From: Venturia oleaginea
Lineage: Eukaryota > Ascomycota > Dothideomycetes > Venturiales > Venturiaceae
Assembly: GCA_013176395.1 (NCBI GenBank)
Contig: JABMLP010000022.1
Coordinates: 248,001-312,000, forward strand
Length of the DNA: 64,000 nt
Direction: 5' to 3'
The notes below the pieces were generated by a model that was not told where the DNA came from, made no database searches, and worked only from the letters and a program-made list of their open reading frames with translations. Below, piece by piece: positions 46,585 to 56,592 of the stretch. A program made the translations under genes and the position numbers. Positions within the stretch are counted from its first letter, which is position 1; each line of letters starts with the position of its first letter.

Positions 46585-47979
46585 GACTTTGAGTCAAAAA
46601 CACCAAGCAACAAGCTTTGCTGTTGCCTTGGCCTTATCAAACGTACAAGAGATGCCATGATCTATGGCTATTGGTTTCCGTGATATTGTTTGTCGCTAGC
46701 AAACTCAGTACCCTCCAACAAACAAGATTGCCAGAGAAATTGATATTCTTCTTAGCACCTGTTATCATAAATGACGGGATTGGTTTATCTCAGGTCTACG
46801 TTGGAGTTTGAGACTTGTGGGATCCATGCAATCGTTCTGATATTCGAGATGGAATGTGCTAAATTTCTGGCAGTGTAGATTTACAATTGCCAACAATACG
46901 TCGCTGTCGACTCTTGGCAAGAATATACTGATAAACCAATAGTAAAACCTATCTCTGTCCTGGTAATTTTGCAAACTCACGATATGATCAATGGCTGTTG
47001 ATGTTTTGTGCTGTTGCATCCACGCTCTTCTGGCCGATTCATTTTAAGGCACTGGTGAACACTTCCACTTGGACACTCAATACTGAGTAGTGAAATGGTC
47101 CGTGTGCGATGAAATGTTCTCGGTGCCATTGAAACGTCAAGGTGGTGAATCTTTCCAAAGAGTTGAAGAAAGACCCAAGAAGACGCGTCGGAAAGCAGAG
47201 GCTGGGTGACGAACATGTAGATGCGGCTACAAGAGCATCTGCTTGTCTGTAGTGGCACCTTGATTGTTGGCTATGGAGCTAACATCAAGGTGGTGAGCAA
47301 TGGTAGGATGTAGAGAAGGGGTTAGGAAGATTTGGACGCGGTGAATAAAGTAGTCTCGGGCTTCGGCGTGGTTTCGGATATGAGCGGTACCTCTGTGCCA
47401 AAAATAGAAAATACATCCGTCGTCCTTATCTGCATCTTCACCCATCTTCATCCATTCTGTCCTCATCCAACTCGATGCTCAATGTCATGGACACTACAGA
47501 GATTGAGAGCGTCACAATACAATCAACATGTAGTCGACTCAGGCATCGAGGTTTCATCACGTGGACCCTACTATGAGACATCTTACTTCAGTACTTACAA
47601 AGAACGACCCATGGTATCCTGGCAATCTAATTTAAGAACTCACCCGAAACTCATTGATAGCGATCACGGGTTGAGAAACTGCTCTTATCTAGCTACATGT
47701 AAGATCGAGGGCCGAGAAATGGACATCAATTGAAGGGTCCACTGTAACCCTTTTGCAGACACTACAAACACTTGCCATGACAAAGAATCCCAAGATGAAC
47801 ACGACGATGACTTCCGACGAGAATCGCGTTGTCGCAATCGCCTCGTGAACGAATCCTTGAAAGCAGTGTCAGGTATAACATACTGCTGATGCATCGCATA
47901 CACACAAAATAATACGTTCTGTCCCTTCTTTTCCTTGTTACCTCAAACCTTTTTCAAGCATCAGTTTCACACACAAACT
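46585..47979. other. Intergenic with one hairpin element
   Basis: 1.4 kb. It includes the promoter of the Q/P-rich gene and, at 46839-46913, a further diverged hairpin copy (AAATTTCTGGCAGTG...TACAATTGCCAACAA). The small ORFs at 46765-47733 have no family features. Confidence 0.45.
46839..46913. repeat. Short hairpin repeat, diverged copy
   Basis: The sequence around 46861-46895 (AAATTTCTGGCA, then ACAATTGCCAACAA) aligns with the 37.3-kb copy (ATTTCTGGCAA, then ACAATTGCCAGAAA). The outer arms are weaker. Confidence 0.5.
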
Positions 47980-48432
47980 ATGTCGACACCTATGACACTA
48001 GGCCGCGCATACAATATCAAAGAAGAGTGGGATGAGTTTAGAGCAATACTCGATGATCCAACGCTCAGAAAGACAGTTTCCGGAAACGGCGTTTCATCTA
48101 CCTTGAAAGAAGCCATCGCAATCAATAAACCGCCCACCAAACCCACAGGATACGGTGAAGCCCTAAACTCACGTACTATGCCCCGCGGCTTGCCCCGGGT
48201 CATCGCCATAACAAAAGACGGTCAACCAATTCACGAAGGCGAAGACCCCAGCACTGTCAAACTCGGAGGAAATTATCTCACCGCAGCGCAGTACAACCAG
48301 ACGACCCGTACACAACCTGCAGGCCCATCTATTTCTAAGGGAGTGGCATGGCGTGAAGCTTCGACTCAACAGATCAAAGTTATCGCTTCTCAGAATTGCT
48401 TTCCGAGCATGGGCCAATGGACTGTTGAATAA
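47980..48432 (+). CDS. Small hypothetical protein, possibly truncated by a stop
   Basis: 150 codons starting MSTPMTLGRAYNIKEEWDEF. The frame is regular in composition (TLKEAIAINKPPTKPTGYGE, RTMPRGLPRVIAITKDGQPI). It ends at TAA 48430-48432. The same frame then runs on for 33 codons with RKDPVCGNCGGKLEKFFVEE, a CxxC pair typical of a zinc ribbon or a treble-clef half, before a TGA. Either the stop is a mutation, or the extension is chance. I recognise no family. Confidence 0.5.
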   Translation: MSTPMTLGRAYNIKEEWDEFRAILDDPTLRKTVSGNGVSSTLKEAIAINKPPTKPTGYGEALNSRTMPRGLPRVIAITKDGQPIHEGEDPSTVKLGGNYLTAAQYNQTTRTQPAGPSISKGVAWREASTQQIKVIASQNCFPSMGQWTVE

Positions 48433-48562
48433 CGCGACTTCAATAGAAAGGATCCGGTTTGTGGCAATTGTGGGGGCAAGCTTGAGAAATTTTTTGTGGA
48501 GGAGATGATCATAAATGCATGAAGTTTTGTACCAAAAAATGAAAGGGCTTGGGCGGTTTAGA

Positions 48563-48649
48563 AGCTCAGTGGCGTAGCGGAAGCGCGCCGGGCTCATACC
48601 CCGGAGGACTGTGGATCGAAACCGCACTGATCGAAACCGCACTGAGCTA
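48563..48649 (+). tRNA. Initiator-type tRNA-Met (CAT) with a 15-bp internal duplication
   Basis: The acceptor stem AGCTCAG pairs with CTGAGCT plus a discriminator A. The D arm is GCGT...AGCGC, the anticodon arm is CCGGG CTCATAC CCCGG with anticodon CAT, and the T arm is TGTGG ATCGAAA CCGCA. The A1:T72 start and the ATCGAAA T-loop (instead of TTCRANT) are eukaryotic initiator features. The unit GATCGAAACCGCACT is present twice in tandem, so the gene is 87 instead of 72 bases; the second copy sits between the T stem and the 3' acceptor strand. Function of the transcript is doubtful. Confidence 0.85.
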
Positions 48650-48913
48650 AGACATAGTTTTGACTTTGCCATCTCGCTCTCTTGCGAAAATGTGATTTTC
48701 GTTTCTCTTGATACATAGCACAAAATGGAAGAAAAGTGAAGTAAAGCGAGAATGGAGAGTTTCAGGGTTCCGAAATGGGCTTGAAATTATATCGGATATT
48801 CCACTAAACTTAAAACATTGCCAAATCCGAGAGTGTTTGTGCTTCAACATCATTTCGACTACTTCCCCCATCCACCGACCAACTCAGTGCATACGATTAG
48901 GCATGGGTTTTGT

Positions 48914-48964
48914 CCATTTAACCAAGCTATCCATTTAACCAAGCTATCCATTTAACCAAGCCAT
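48914..48964. repeat. 17-bp tandem repeat, three copies
   Basis: CCATTTAACCAAGCTAT occurs at 48914, 48931 and 48948, the last copy with a changed end. A fourth degraded ATTTAACCAA follows at 48965-48976. Confidence 0.85.
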
Positions 48965-49018
48965 ATTTAACCAACTCAATCATACCCATACCAAACTAGA
49001 ACTCTCAAAGTTGACGAT

Positions 49019-49585
49019 ATGTTCAAAGAGCGGACACTGAAGGCTTTCCAGCAATGGCTCTTCAGCAGCAAACTGGCTCTCCCTCCCAATAGCACCGAGC
49101 ATCTTCCGCGGCAAAAATCTCTTCTCCATTCGCCGCAGAATTCTCTCCGTTGCACCGCGTGTCAGGGACTTGGTCTCGATGACATGATGGTGCAGGGGTT
49201 TGATGCAACGACTGTGGTGGAATGGCAGACGGAGTTGGTTGACTTGGGCGTCTTCGCCGAGTTCTACGACGTCCCGTTGCTCGGCAGGCAGGTCACGCTT
49301 CAATGACAGATGATGGACGATTTCTGGGAATCTGTCGCACCGTATTCAATCATCAATCGCATCGGCGAATTGCAGAAGGGCGTCCCGCTTCCTGAGGAAG
49401 CCGGGCTCTGTAAATACATCGTGGAGCGATACCGGTATATTGCTGGTAGTTGGTGGGGTAACCGCGGTTGTGCTTGCTGTTCTGACACCTCTGCTCGTGC
49501 CACGCCCCGGTCTCAGGACTTGGCTGAATTCTTCAAAGGGGAGATGGTTCCAGTTGGTGATAGTGGCCCACGGTTTCTCGACTAG
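49019..49585 (+). pseudogene. Unknown ORF interrupted by one in-frame TGA
   Basis: A plus-strand frame is open from MFKERTLKAFQQWLFSSKLA to FKGEMVPVGDSGPRFLD except for TGA at 49304-49306. The segment LVDLGVFAEFYDVPLLGRQVTL and the part after the stop (FWESVAPYSIINRIGELQKGVPLPE) look protein-like. A neighbouring frame then contains a hydrophobic helix (LVVGGVTAVVLAVLTPLLVP), suggesting a further shift before a membrane segment. Antisense frames of similar length also exist, so the coding strand is uncertain. No family recognised. Confidence 0.3.
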
Positions 49586-51240
49586 TGTGAATTCCATGAT
49601 CATGCCAGGGATGGTTTTGACGAGAGAGAGCGATGCCATAGAGTCCGATTTAAGCACAGATATGACACTATGCCTATTTGCAGTCAACGGAAGATTAAAG
49701 GGGCTTTCAGGAGGAGGAAGAGGATGGGGATGTGTAAGAGGTGAGAGAGCTAATACATAATCGTGCGAATAACACTCTTACAAATAGCAACAGGACCATT
49801 GGAGAGGACGCAACCTCATTCCCAACAGATAACATCTTTGCAATGGTCTTCGGCCCGATGTAGGAGCGTACCTGGCGTGACATGATGATAGCCAAGGAAA
49901 CATTTGCGCCTGTAGGAATCGAACCACTTGCGATAAGTTGGAGATGGTCAGCGATCATGACAGACTACTATGGCAGTCAATAAAATACGGGTGAATAGTT
50001 TATATACATGCACAGGTTGCTCTAGAAATACAACAGACGTGTTGGTAGACAACAGACACTTGTAGTTGGATAAATCTAATCACCACACACTTCATTCCCT
50101 CCGCTTCCCATGCGAGTTGACAACGAGCCAGATAATTCACGTCTCATACAAACTGTCGTGAAAGAGCCTTAGGAAAACGACGACGATGGTATAGAATGGT
50201 AGCAACGAGGGAGCCTTCCTACCTACTCAGGCTCGTTGAATATTACACAATCGCTATTATTTCCATCCCAACAACTATGAGTGTCTCAATATCGCCATCG
50301 AAATCAATCCTCAATAGACCCTTGTAATACCATTCCGGTTCGCCATAGCCACGCTTGATTGCCTCCCAGTAAGATCTCTATTCCGTGTAACAGGATACCC
50401 AGCACGTAATATCGACCCGGCGGTACTATCAGGCTCTACATCTTTCTTTCAGCTCTACCCGCATCTAGCCAGATCATACGGTTTATCCGTCTTTATTTCT
50501 CTAGCAATGCATTTGTCGACTTCCACTCCCTCTTCGAACTTCACATACTTCCGTTGACACCTTTTCGTTCAAGGTCAATTCGAGGTTTTGTCGCAAGCGT
50601 ACATATTTGGTAAGCACCGAGGATCCAAAGAATCTTCAGAAAATGGGTATTGGAAACCGAGCTTAAAAGCTCAAAAAGAATGATCGAGCAAGCGTAATCA
50701 AGAAATATTTTATAATTTCTAGGTAGTCTCGAAGGCGTGCGTGCAACGCTGCTCCATTATGCATCGTATCTACCCCCATTTTTCATCTCTGTGCCTCTCC
50801 ATCCATGTCCCTGCCATGACCGTTCCTTCTCTTTTTAAAATGTAGAAAAAAAAGGTGTTCATAATCCAGAACAAATCGACCCCCCTAGGGCCCTTGGTCG
50901 GAAACGCCGAATCCAACGCTGTACAGCCGTTATCCAAACAAAGAGCCAGATGCCCATGATGAAGCGCTGTCGCTGAATCTATGATATCTCCACACCTTAT
51001 GCAATATACAAAAAAGAAAAAGAACCACCTAACATCAAAGAAACCCTCCAGGGTAGTGATGATGAGGCCGGTATGCAATCGTCAGAGAATCATCGCTCGT
51101 TGCGTTGACTATGTACAAGGGCCGCATTGTTCCATGACAAAATCGTTGTCACCGCTTGCCATTGTGGACAAGAGTTATCAGGGGCGATTTGCTGAAACAA
51201 TATCGGCCATCTATCCGTTTTTAAGGGGCTGTGGCAATTT
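49586..51240. other. Gene-free region
   Basis: About 1.65 kb. Small frames on both strands (for example 49707-49958 and 50770-51078, minus) carry no domain. The right part is the 3' flank of the LicD gene. Confidence 0.45.
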
Positions 51241-52334
51241 CTAGCGGTGTCGTCGTCCCTGGCGGACCTTCACGTGCGCAGTTGTTGCGCGGTAGTGTTC
51301 GAACTCGACATTAGGACGCTCTTCAGGCGCCGGTTTCACTTTGGCCTTGAATCAGGTCATCGGCATCGAGTTTCGTGGCCGTGATGGGAACAGAACCGGG
51401 ATGATTGCGGGTATAGACTCTAAAAGCCAAAATTAGCAATTTGATTGACAGCAGGGGTGGCAGATCGTGGAACCTACCCATCCGGAAGCCACTCCATTTT
51501 CTCCGAGTCAAAGACGTGGTTCTCAAAATTCTTCTGCGTCAAGGCCTTGGGACCATATTCTTCCTCCAAGAGCTCTGCATACGCGTATGGAATCTTGACA
51601 GGGGTGTTTTCGAAACTGCTCTCGCGGAGTGGGAAGATGTCCTGTGCTCGGTAACTGTGCTTGTCCTTGCAATACATATTGCCACCTTCGGTCTCGCCCT
51701 TTCGCAACGTGGTAATGTCTATAAATAAACCGCTCTCGGTGTCGATCCAGCGGGCATCGATGACGTTGAGCCAATCCGTGGTCGAGCCGTTCAGGTAGTG
51801 GGGGTTGACCTCAAGCATGTAGTCCCGTCCTTTTGGCACGCCTGGTAGGCGGTAGTGGTGTATTGTCATATTGTAGTATTTTGCCAGATAATCCATTGAA
51901 TTCTCAGACATCTGCACATCAACATCGGAATCCCACGGCATGATCTTGCGATTCCACCACCATCCGAGTAAGCTCCCATGCATGATCCAGGTTTCGGCGC
52001 CAATGTCATTCATCGTGGAGAGGTAGGTCTGCATCAGGTTCGTGAGGAGTAGTTTTCGGTCATTGTCTGACAGGACTTTTTCAGCAAATCGGCCATCATA
52101 ATGGGGATGGAACTATTCCGATGGTCAGCCAGGGATCCGCTTGCTTGATAAAAGGATCCGTACGGTTGATTCGTGAAAATACTTGTCGACCGGATCTCCT
52201 CCCTTGCCGCTGTAGTCTTTGGTCAATCTTGTCCTCACGCTCGCGAAATCGGCATCCCTTTTCCGCAAGACCGGCGTGGCTTGGGTGAGGTATGAAAAGC
52301 AGAGGAGAATGCGGACTGGCAGACGCAACAACAT
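51241..52334 (-). CDS. LicD-family protein (phosphotransferase-like, MNN4-related)
   Basis: Three exons (52164-52334, 51478-52112, 51323-51419) join in frame to 300 residues. A signal peptide (MLLRLPVRILLCFSYLTQAT) suggests the secretory pathway. The LicD core is clear: IGAETWIMHGSLLGWWWNRKIMPWDSDVDVQ, where WDSDVDV holds the putative metal-binding acidic residues, then ITTLRKGE and AQDIFPLRESSFENTPVKIPYAY. LicD domains act in phosphocholine or mannosylphosphate transfer; in fungi, Mnn4-type proteins affect mannosylphosphorylation of N-glycans in the Golgi. The frame ends at TGA 51323. Shifted by one base, the sequence continues as APEERPNVEFEHYRATTAHV to TAG at 51241, which looks like a real basic C-terminus. 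A one-base frameshift near 51345 is likely. Confidence 0.88.
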
Positions 52335-54146
52335 GGCTATGCTCCTCTATCCGCTCATCAATCGGAGTGACGGCAGGCTTTCGAGTTATGTGGGTGATTT
52401 GGCGATGGGAGAGGTAATTGGCGGTCACTTGGAATAGTAGGATTAAGTGAGGGCGAACGCAAAACAAAGTAGGATTTTCAGAGGACAGCAATTGGGCTGG
52501 GAGGAAAGCAGATTATAGGGACATGCTCTTGGGGTGAAATTTATCGGGGTTTGACCGCGCGTGCTCTTGTAGATCATCGACTCGTTTCGTCTCAACTCCC
52601 AGGTTTGATGGCGCACAGCCCACTTGGCGTTGTAGCGCTATATCGCTGACTGCAGTCTCGGTGAAGACATGGGCGCAGATTAGATGGAGGACAGACCATA
52701 CGGTAGGCATGCAATCAGCATGAACAGCTCCGCTGGGTGTATTCCTACGCACCTCCGCACATTCAATGGTCCCGCGTCGCTCCAGGGCTACAAAGTCAAG
52801 CAGGGGTCGATTCGACCACTTCCCGCCAGTTTCAGCATCAGCGCTTTCAAGAGCCTTGACCCGCTTCCAGGCTCGTCCCGGCACGTCCATGGAGAGCGAC
52901 ATCATTGGTGTTCCTTACCTGGACACTCGTGACATGCAATTGAATCACCTCCGCCTCGACCCAATTGGACAGTGGGACATGGCACATAAGCTTTGTGGCG
53001 CCCGAAGCTAAAGGCTTGTTTAGTCTTGGCTCTCACTCGCCCCAACGGCTGTGAAAGCCTCAGACATCATCGCACAAGACGAGCCAGTCAAGCAAGGCCG
53101 CGTTTCCGAAAGCCGACGACGTTGGAAAAGCCAGATGGCACTTTCACTTACTCGGCATCCGAGAAGTAAAGCCCCTTTCTTGAAGCCGACGGTATATCTC
53201 GACACTGCCTCTACTACTTCAAGTCGGTTTCATGCTTCTTGAAACGAAGGTATTATATCCCCGGATTTTGCTCGGAGCGTCCTCCTTGCGCCAATGACAT
53301 GCATGACTCTTGAACTAACCAGGTCTGGACTCGAGCTATTGCTATGGCGAGAAAGACGTTAAGACTTGGCAATTACGCAGGCCCACATCTGCATGCGCAG
53401 GTCGAGCTCTTCCTCGCTTCATGAAACGGAACGAAACATCCGCGTCGACTCGCAGACTGTGGCTGCGCAACAAAGACACTGATATTGAGCCAGATCCATC
53501 TAAGCTGTCAAATACTCAAATTTCAAAACAAGACTTTCGATCTTGTAGAGTCTGTCAGCCAAGAACCCGAGGCATGTCTTCTCCTGGCAATCATGACATC
53601 TTGGCAAGTCATCGAGTCATGTCTTGTGGAGGTGTCATCAACCCTTTTCTCACCCGCTCTTTTCTCGAGAGAGCGAGACGAAGAATGGTTTGAATTGTTG
53701 TAAGCTCAAACCCACCAGTAGTAGATTTCTGGCCATATTGATCTTCTACCATCGCAAGTTCATGCGACACTGTAATTCCGCGTAGAGGAAACAGATCGGG
53801 GCGAGACGTGTTTGTATATGTTGAAGCTTATCACCAAGCCATTGAGAGAAAAGGTCGGCAATGTCTCGCGAAAGGTTGATTATGCTTCTTCCTATGCAGG
53901 TGCCGAATTTGAATATGTTCCTACAACCTCAATTTCTGGCCAGTTTTTCCTCCCGGCGATATTATAGCCGTACTGCCAATGCCGATTCACCAAGTATTAT
54001 ACACGTCTCCTCAAACCAGAGAAGAGAAACCATGCAGACTCTTCCATGCAGAATACCAAACAAGGACGACGCAAAGGAAGACAACCCAATGCCGTTCAAA
54101 ACACCATAGTATACAAATTACCTCCTCCATCAATCCCCGCGCGATC
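52335..54146. other. Intergenic with one doubtful ORF
   Basis: 1.8 kb. A 130-codon minus frame (52513-52905) has an even composition (MMSLSMDVPGRAWKRVKALE) but no family signature. Small plus frames near 53421-54245 look like chance. No repeats were noted. Confidence 0.4.
52513..52905 (-). CDS. Doubtful hypothetical protein
   Basis: 130 codons without introns. It has several Cys residues spaced irregularly and a helical middle (CMPTVWSVLHLICAHVFTET). I recognise nothing, and no neighbouring exon extends it. Listed only because it is the longest frame in 1.8 kb. Confidence 0.2.
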   Translation of the reverse strand: MMSLSMDVPGRAWKRVKALESADAETGGKWSNRPLLDFVALERRGTIECAEVRRNTPSGAVHADCMPTVWSVLHLICAHVFTETAVSDIALQRQVGCAPSNLGVETKRVDDLQEHARSNPDKFHPKSMSL

Positions 54147-55658
54147 CTACAAATCCCCAGCCCCCTTCATCCTCCAAGCCGCCCGATGAATCCTCCTCTG
54201 CGCCTGCTCAACCCACCCAGCAACAACCTCCTCGTTCCTCCGTAACATCCTCTCACACCTCGTCTTAACAACCTGTCTCTTCCTCCAAAGCTCCGGCGCA
54301 CTCCACTGAACCACTCTAACCACTGTATCCATCTCCCTCTCCCCAATCGTAGACATCCACACCGCATCCTGCGGCACATAAGAGTACGCCTCCATCAACT
54401 CCACATTAGCGACCAACGGTACCCCAGCAATGAAAGAAGCAGCGATGGCGTTTGAGGCGCGGGACGTGAGGTAATTTGGGAGAGGGAGGTAAGGCAGTAA
54501 TGCAAAGGAGTGAGAGAGTTGCGCGTAATAGTCTTTGTAACTTTGCGTTGGGTGATAGATTACCTTTCTCCTCAACGCGGCGGGGATCTTCGGCGCTGCG
54601 TGGCGTCCTAGGAGGTGGAGTCGGACATTGCGTGCGTGTCGTTTATCGACATCATTCGTCACATTCTTCGCTTGCTCGAGAACCGGCACGAGGGAAGCGA
54701 AGATATCCGTGTAATTGTTTTGTGTCGGGTCGGCATCTGTGTAGAGGGCGAAGGGGAAATAATTCAATGCCTGGATTGTTTTTTGCTCGATCGGTTCGGG
54801 GATATTGACTGGGAATATGGGAGGGAGCCATTGGACTGTTACTGTTGCGTTGAATTCCCAGTTTGCGATTACTTGGGTGCGGAGATGGTGCGCTGTGTGG
54901 CTACTTAGGGTGAGGAAGTCGATCATTTGTTGGTCTACCCAGGGCCGGATTTTGTTGACTAGGTCTCCTTTTTTCCAGGCGTCGACGTCGTTGACGACGC
55001 AGAATAAATATGTTTTCCCTGCTTTGAGGAGTGTTTCGAAGGGATTGTGTAGGCGGACGAGATCTAACTCGCAGGAAGACAAGACGAGGAGTTGAGGGAA
55101 ATCAGGCCCATTGACCGCTTCGGCGAAATCGAGGGAAGATTTGTTCGCAACAATTGGCGTGGGGAGGTTGAAGTCTCTGATAATATCTCCCATTCCAAAG
55201 CGTTGTTCGAGTAGGTATAACGAGATGGGTGAAAGAGATTGTCGTCCAAAGGCATACACCATCGCAGCCATGACCTCCTCATTCCCCCCTCCCGATTCCA
55301 AAACCGCAACTCTCAACTCTTTCCGCGGTGATATCTTCAACAGAGATTCCGGTATCCCCTCAGCTTTCCCAGCTTTCCCAGCCAAAGTCGCAACCATATT
55401 CCCAGCAATTGTCTTCGCTAACGACTCTTCCCCCTCCTCCCCTTGTCCACTCTTACCACCATCTCCACCTATATCCCCCTTCCCATTCCCATGCCCCTCC
55501 TCTTTCACACCCAGAACATCCCCAGCACTCCCCCCACCACCAACGATCACAGAACCCCCATACCCCCCTCCCCGATTCAAAATGAAAAACGTACTCAAAA
55601 GCGCAAAAGCAGAGAAGAAGAAAAGGACGTAGAAACGGCGACGAGGAAACGCCATCAT
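54147..55658 (-). CDS. Type II membrane glycosyltransferase-like protein
   Basis: An intron-less frame of 503 codons; the start may be the second ATG (MAFPRRRF). Residues 9-27 (FYVLFFFSAFALLSTFFIL) form a signal anchor after a basic stretch, so the body should lie in the Golgi lumen. A Gly-rich linker (about residues 30-75) follows. The globular part has alternating strands and helices (ELRVAVLESGGGNEEVMAAMVYAFG, LLVLSSCELDL, KTYLFCVVNDVDAW). Its C-terminal half resembles a GT-B nucleotide-sugar domain (VRLHLLGRHAAP, SYKDYYAQLSHSFALLPYL, SNAIAASFIAGVPLVANVEL). 'Fungal glycosyltransferase-like' is my best guess; donor and acceptor are unknown. Confidence 0.78.
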   Translation of the reverse strand: MMAFPRRRFYVLFFFSAFALLSTFFILNRGGGYGGSVIVGGGGSAGDVLGVKEEGHGNGKGDIGGDGGKSGQGEEGEESLAKTIAGNMVATLAGKAGKAEGIPESLLKISPRKELRVAVLESGGGNEEVMAAMVYAFGRQSLSPISLYLLEQRFGMGDIIRDFNLPTPIVANKSSLDFAEAVNGPDFPQLLVLSSCELDLVRLHNPFETLLKAGKTYLFCVVNDVDAWKKGDLVNKIRPWVDQQMIDFLTLSSHTAHHLRTQVIANWEFNATVTVQWLPPIFPVNIPEPIEQKTIQALNYFPFALYTDADPTQNNYTDIFASLVPVLEQAKNVTNDVDKRHARNVRLHLLGRHAAPKIPAALRRKVIYHPTQSYKDYYAQLSHSFALLPYLPLPNYLTSRASNAIAASFIAGVPLVANVELMEAYSYVPQDAVWMSTIGEREMDTVVRVVQWSAPELWRKRQVVKTRCERMLRRNEEVVAGWVEQAQRRIHRAAWRMKGAGDL

Positions 55659-55977
55659 GGACGTTGTATTACGAAGAAAATGTCATTACAAGGTGTTACG
55701 ATAAAAGGCAGAAAGAACACAAAATGGGTCGAGTGGAGTTGGAAAAGGGGCTGATTGATGTTTGGTCTCCGTCGTCAGTGGCAGGAACTCCGCGCGTCCA
55801 CGCGTTCGTACTCCCAGAACGATCCTGGTTTCCCGGCTCGGCCCGCTGGGATGTTTTTCGCTTCGAAGTTCGGAAGATTGATTACACAGTACACAGTACT
55901 CTGTCTCAGGGTTTGTTCTGTACACGGATCAGCGGTTTAGGGCTTCGGATCTCACTGGGTGAGGATCAGGTTCGATA

Positions 55978-56455
55978 AATTAACCAGCCAATATATTCCA
56001 TCAAATAATTGACAATCTCTTCGCAAAAATCAATAATACGATTCTGGGAATTTGTCGGTTATCGGTAAGATACTTATCATACACAAAAATAACGCATAGA
56101 AAGGAGACTGTGAAACCACTTCTCAGTCCTCTATGTAGGTACGAGGTTCTTATACCATCTTGAGGTAAGAAGTGTCAACGCTCCAACTACGCGTAGTTGA
56201 CCTTCCCACCTTACTTCTTACCTCTCTTCGAGTATAAATCTTGCAGGTGAGAAACGAACAGGTCAACCCATTGGACCGAGGATTGAACAGTAGAAAGAAC
56301 CAACTTCAGACCAGAGGTAAGAAACAACTTGGGACCATCAAGAACGAGGAACGGATAGTAGAATCAACCAACTTTGGAAAAGGGCTGGGATATTAACCAG
56401 CCAATGAATCGTATAAATTGCGATTCTTTGCAAAAGCCAAACGATTCTACGAATT
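55978..56455. repeat. Diverged direct repeats flanking the inverted repeat
   Basis: 55978-56053 and 56391-56455 share ATTAACCAGCCAAT, then AATC-TT-GCAAAA-CAA and ACGATTCT-GAATT, with small gaps. They bracket about 340 bp, including the MITE-like palindrome. The left copy also runs into a half-copy of the hairpin element (GGAATTTGTCGGTTATCG). Confidence 0.7.
56162..56224. repeat. Inverted repeat around a perfect palindrome (MITE-like)
   Basis: Arms GAGGTAAGAAGT (56162-56173) and ACTTCTTACCTC (56213-56224) are perfect inverse complements. Near their centre lies the 16-base palindrome CAACTACGCGTAGTTG (56184-56199). The whole can fold as a cruciform. A third copy of the arm, GAGGTAAGAAAC, occurs near 56313. 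Confidence 0.85.
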
Positions 56456-56592
56456 ACTCTGTACGGTGTGTTTGTTGGTCATGTTCGGTCCATCAGTTAA
56501 ATCGGAAAGGGAAGCTTTGAACATAAAGATGTCAGTCCAATCGCACACGACAACGTTGTTTTTGTTCAAATATAACATTCAAGTTGCTTCAT

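Larger units (their letters stand above)
48433..49018. other. Intergenic with a tRNA and a 17-bp tandem repeat
   Basis: It holds the duplicated tRNA-Met gene (48563-48649) and three copies of CCATTTAACCAAGCTAT at 48914-48964. Nothing else is supported. Confidence 0.5.
55659..56592. other. AT-rich intergenic with inverted and direct repeats
   Basis: 930 bp between two minus-strand genes. A 12-bp inverted repeat with a central palindrome lies at 56162-56224. Diverged direct repeats flank it at 55978-56053 and 56391-56455. No gene is supported. Confidence 0.55.
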
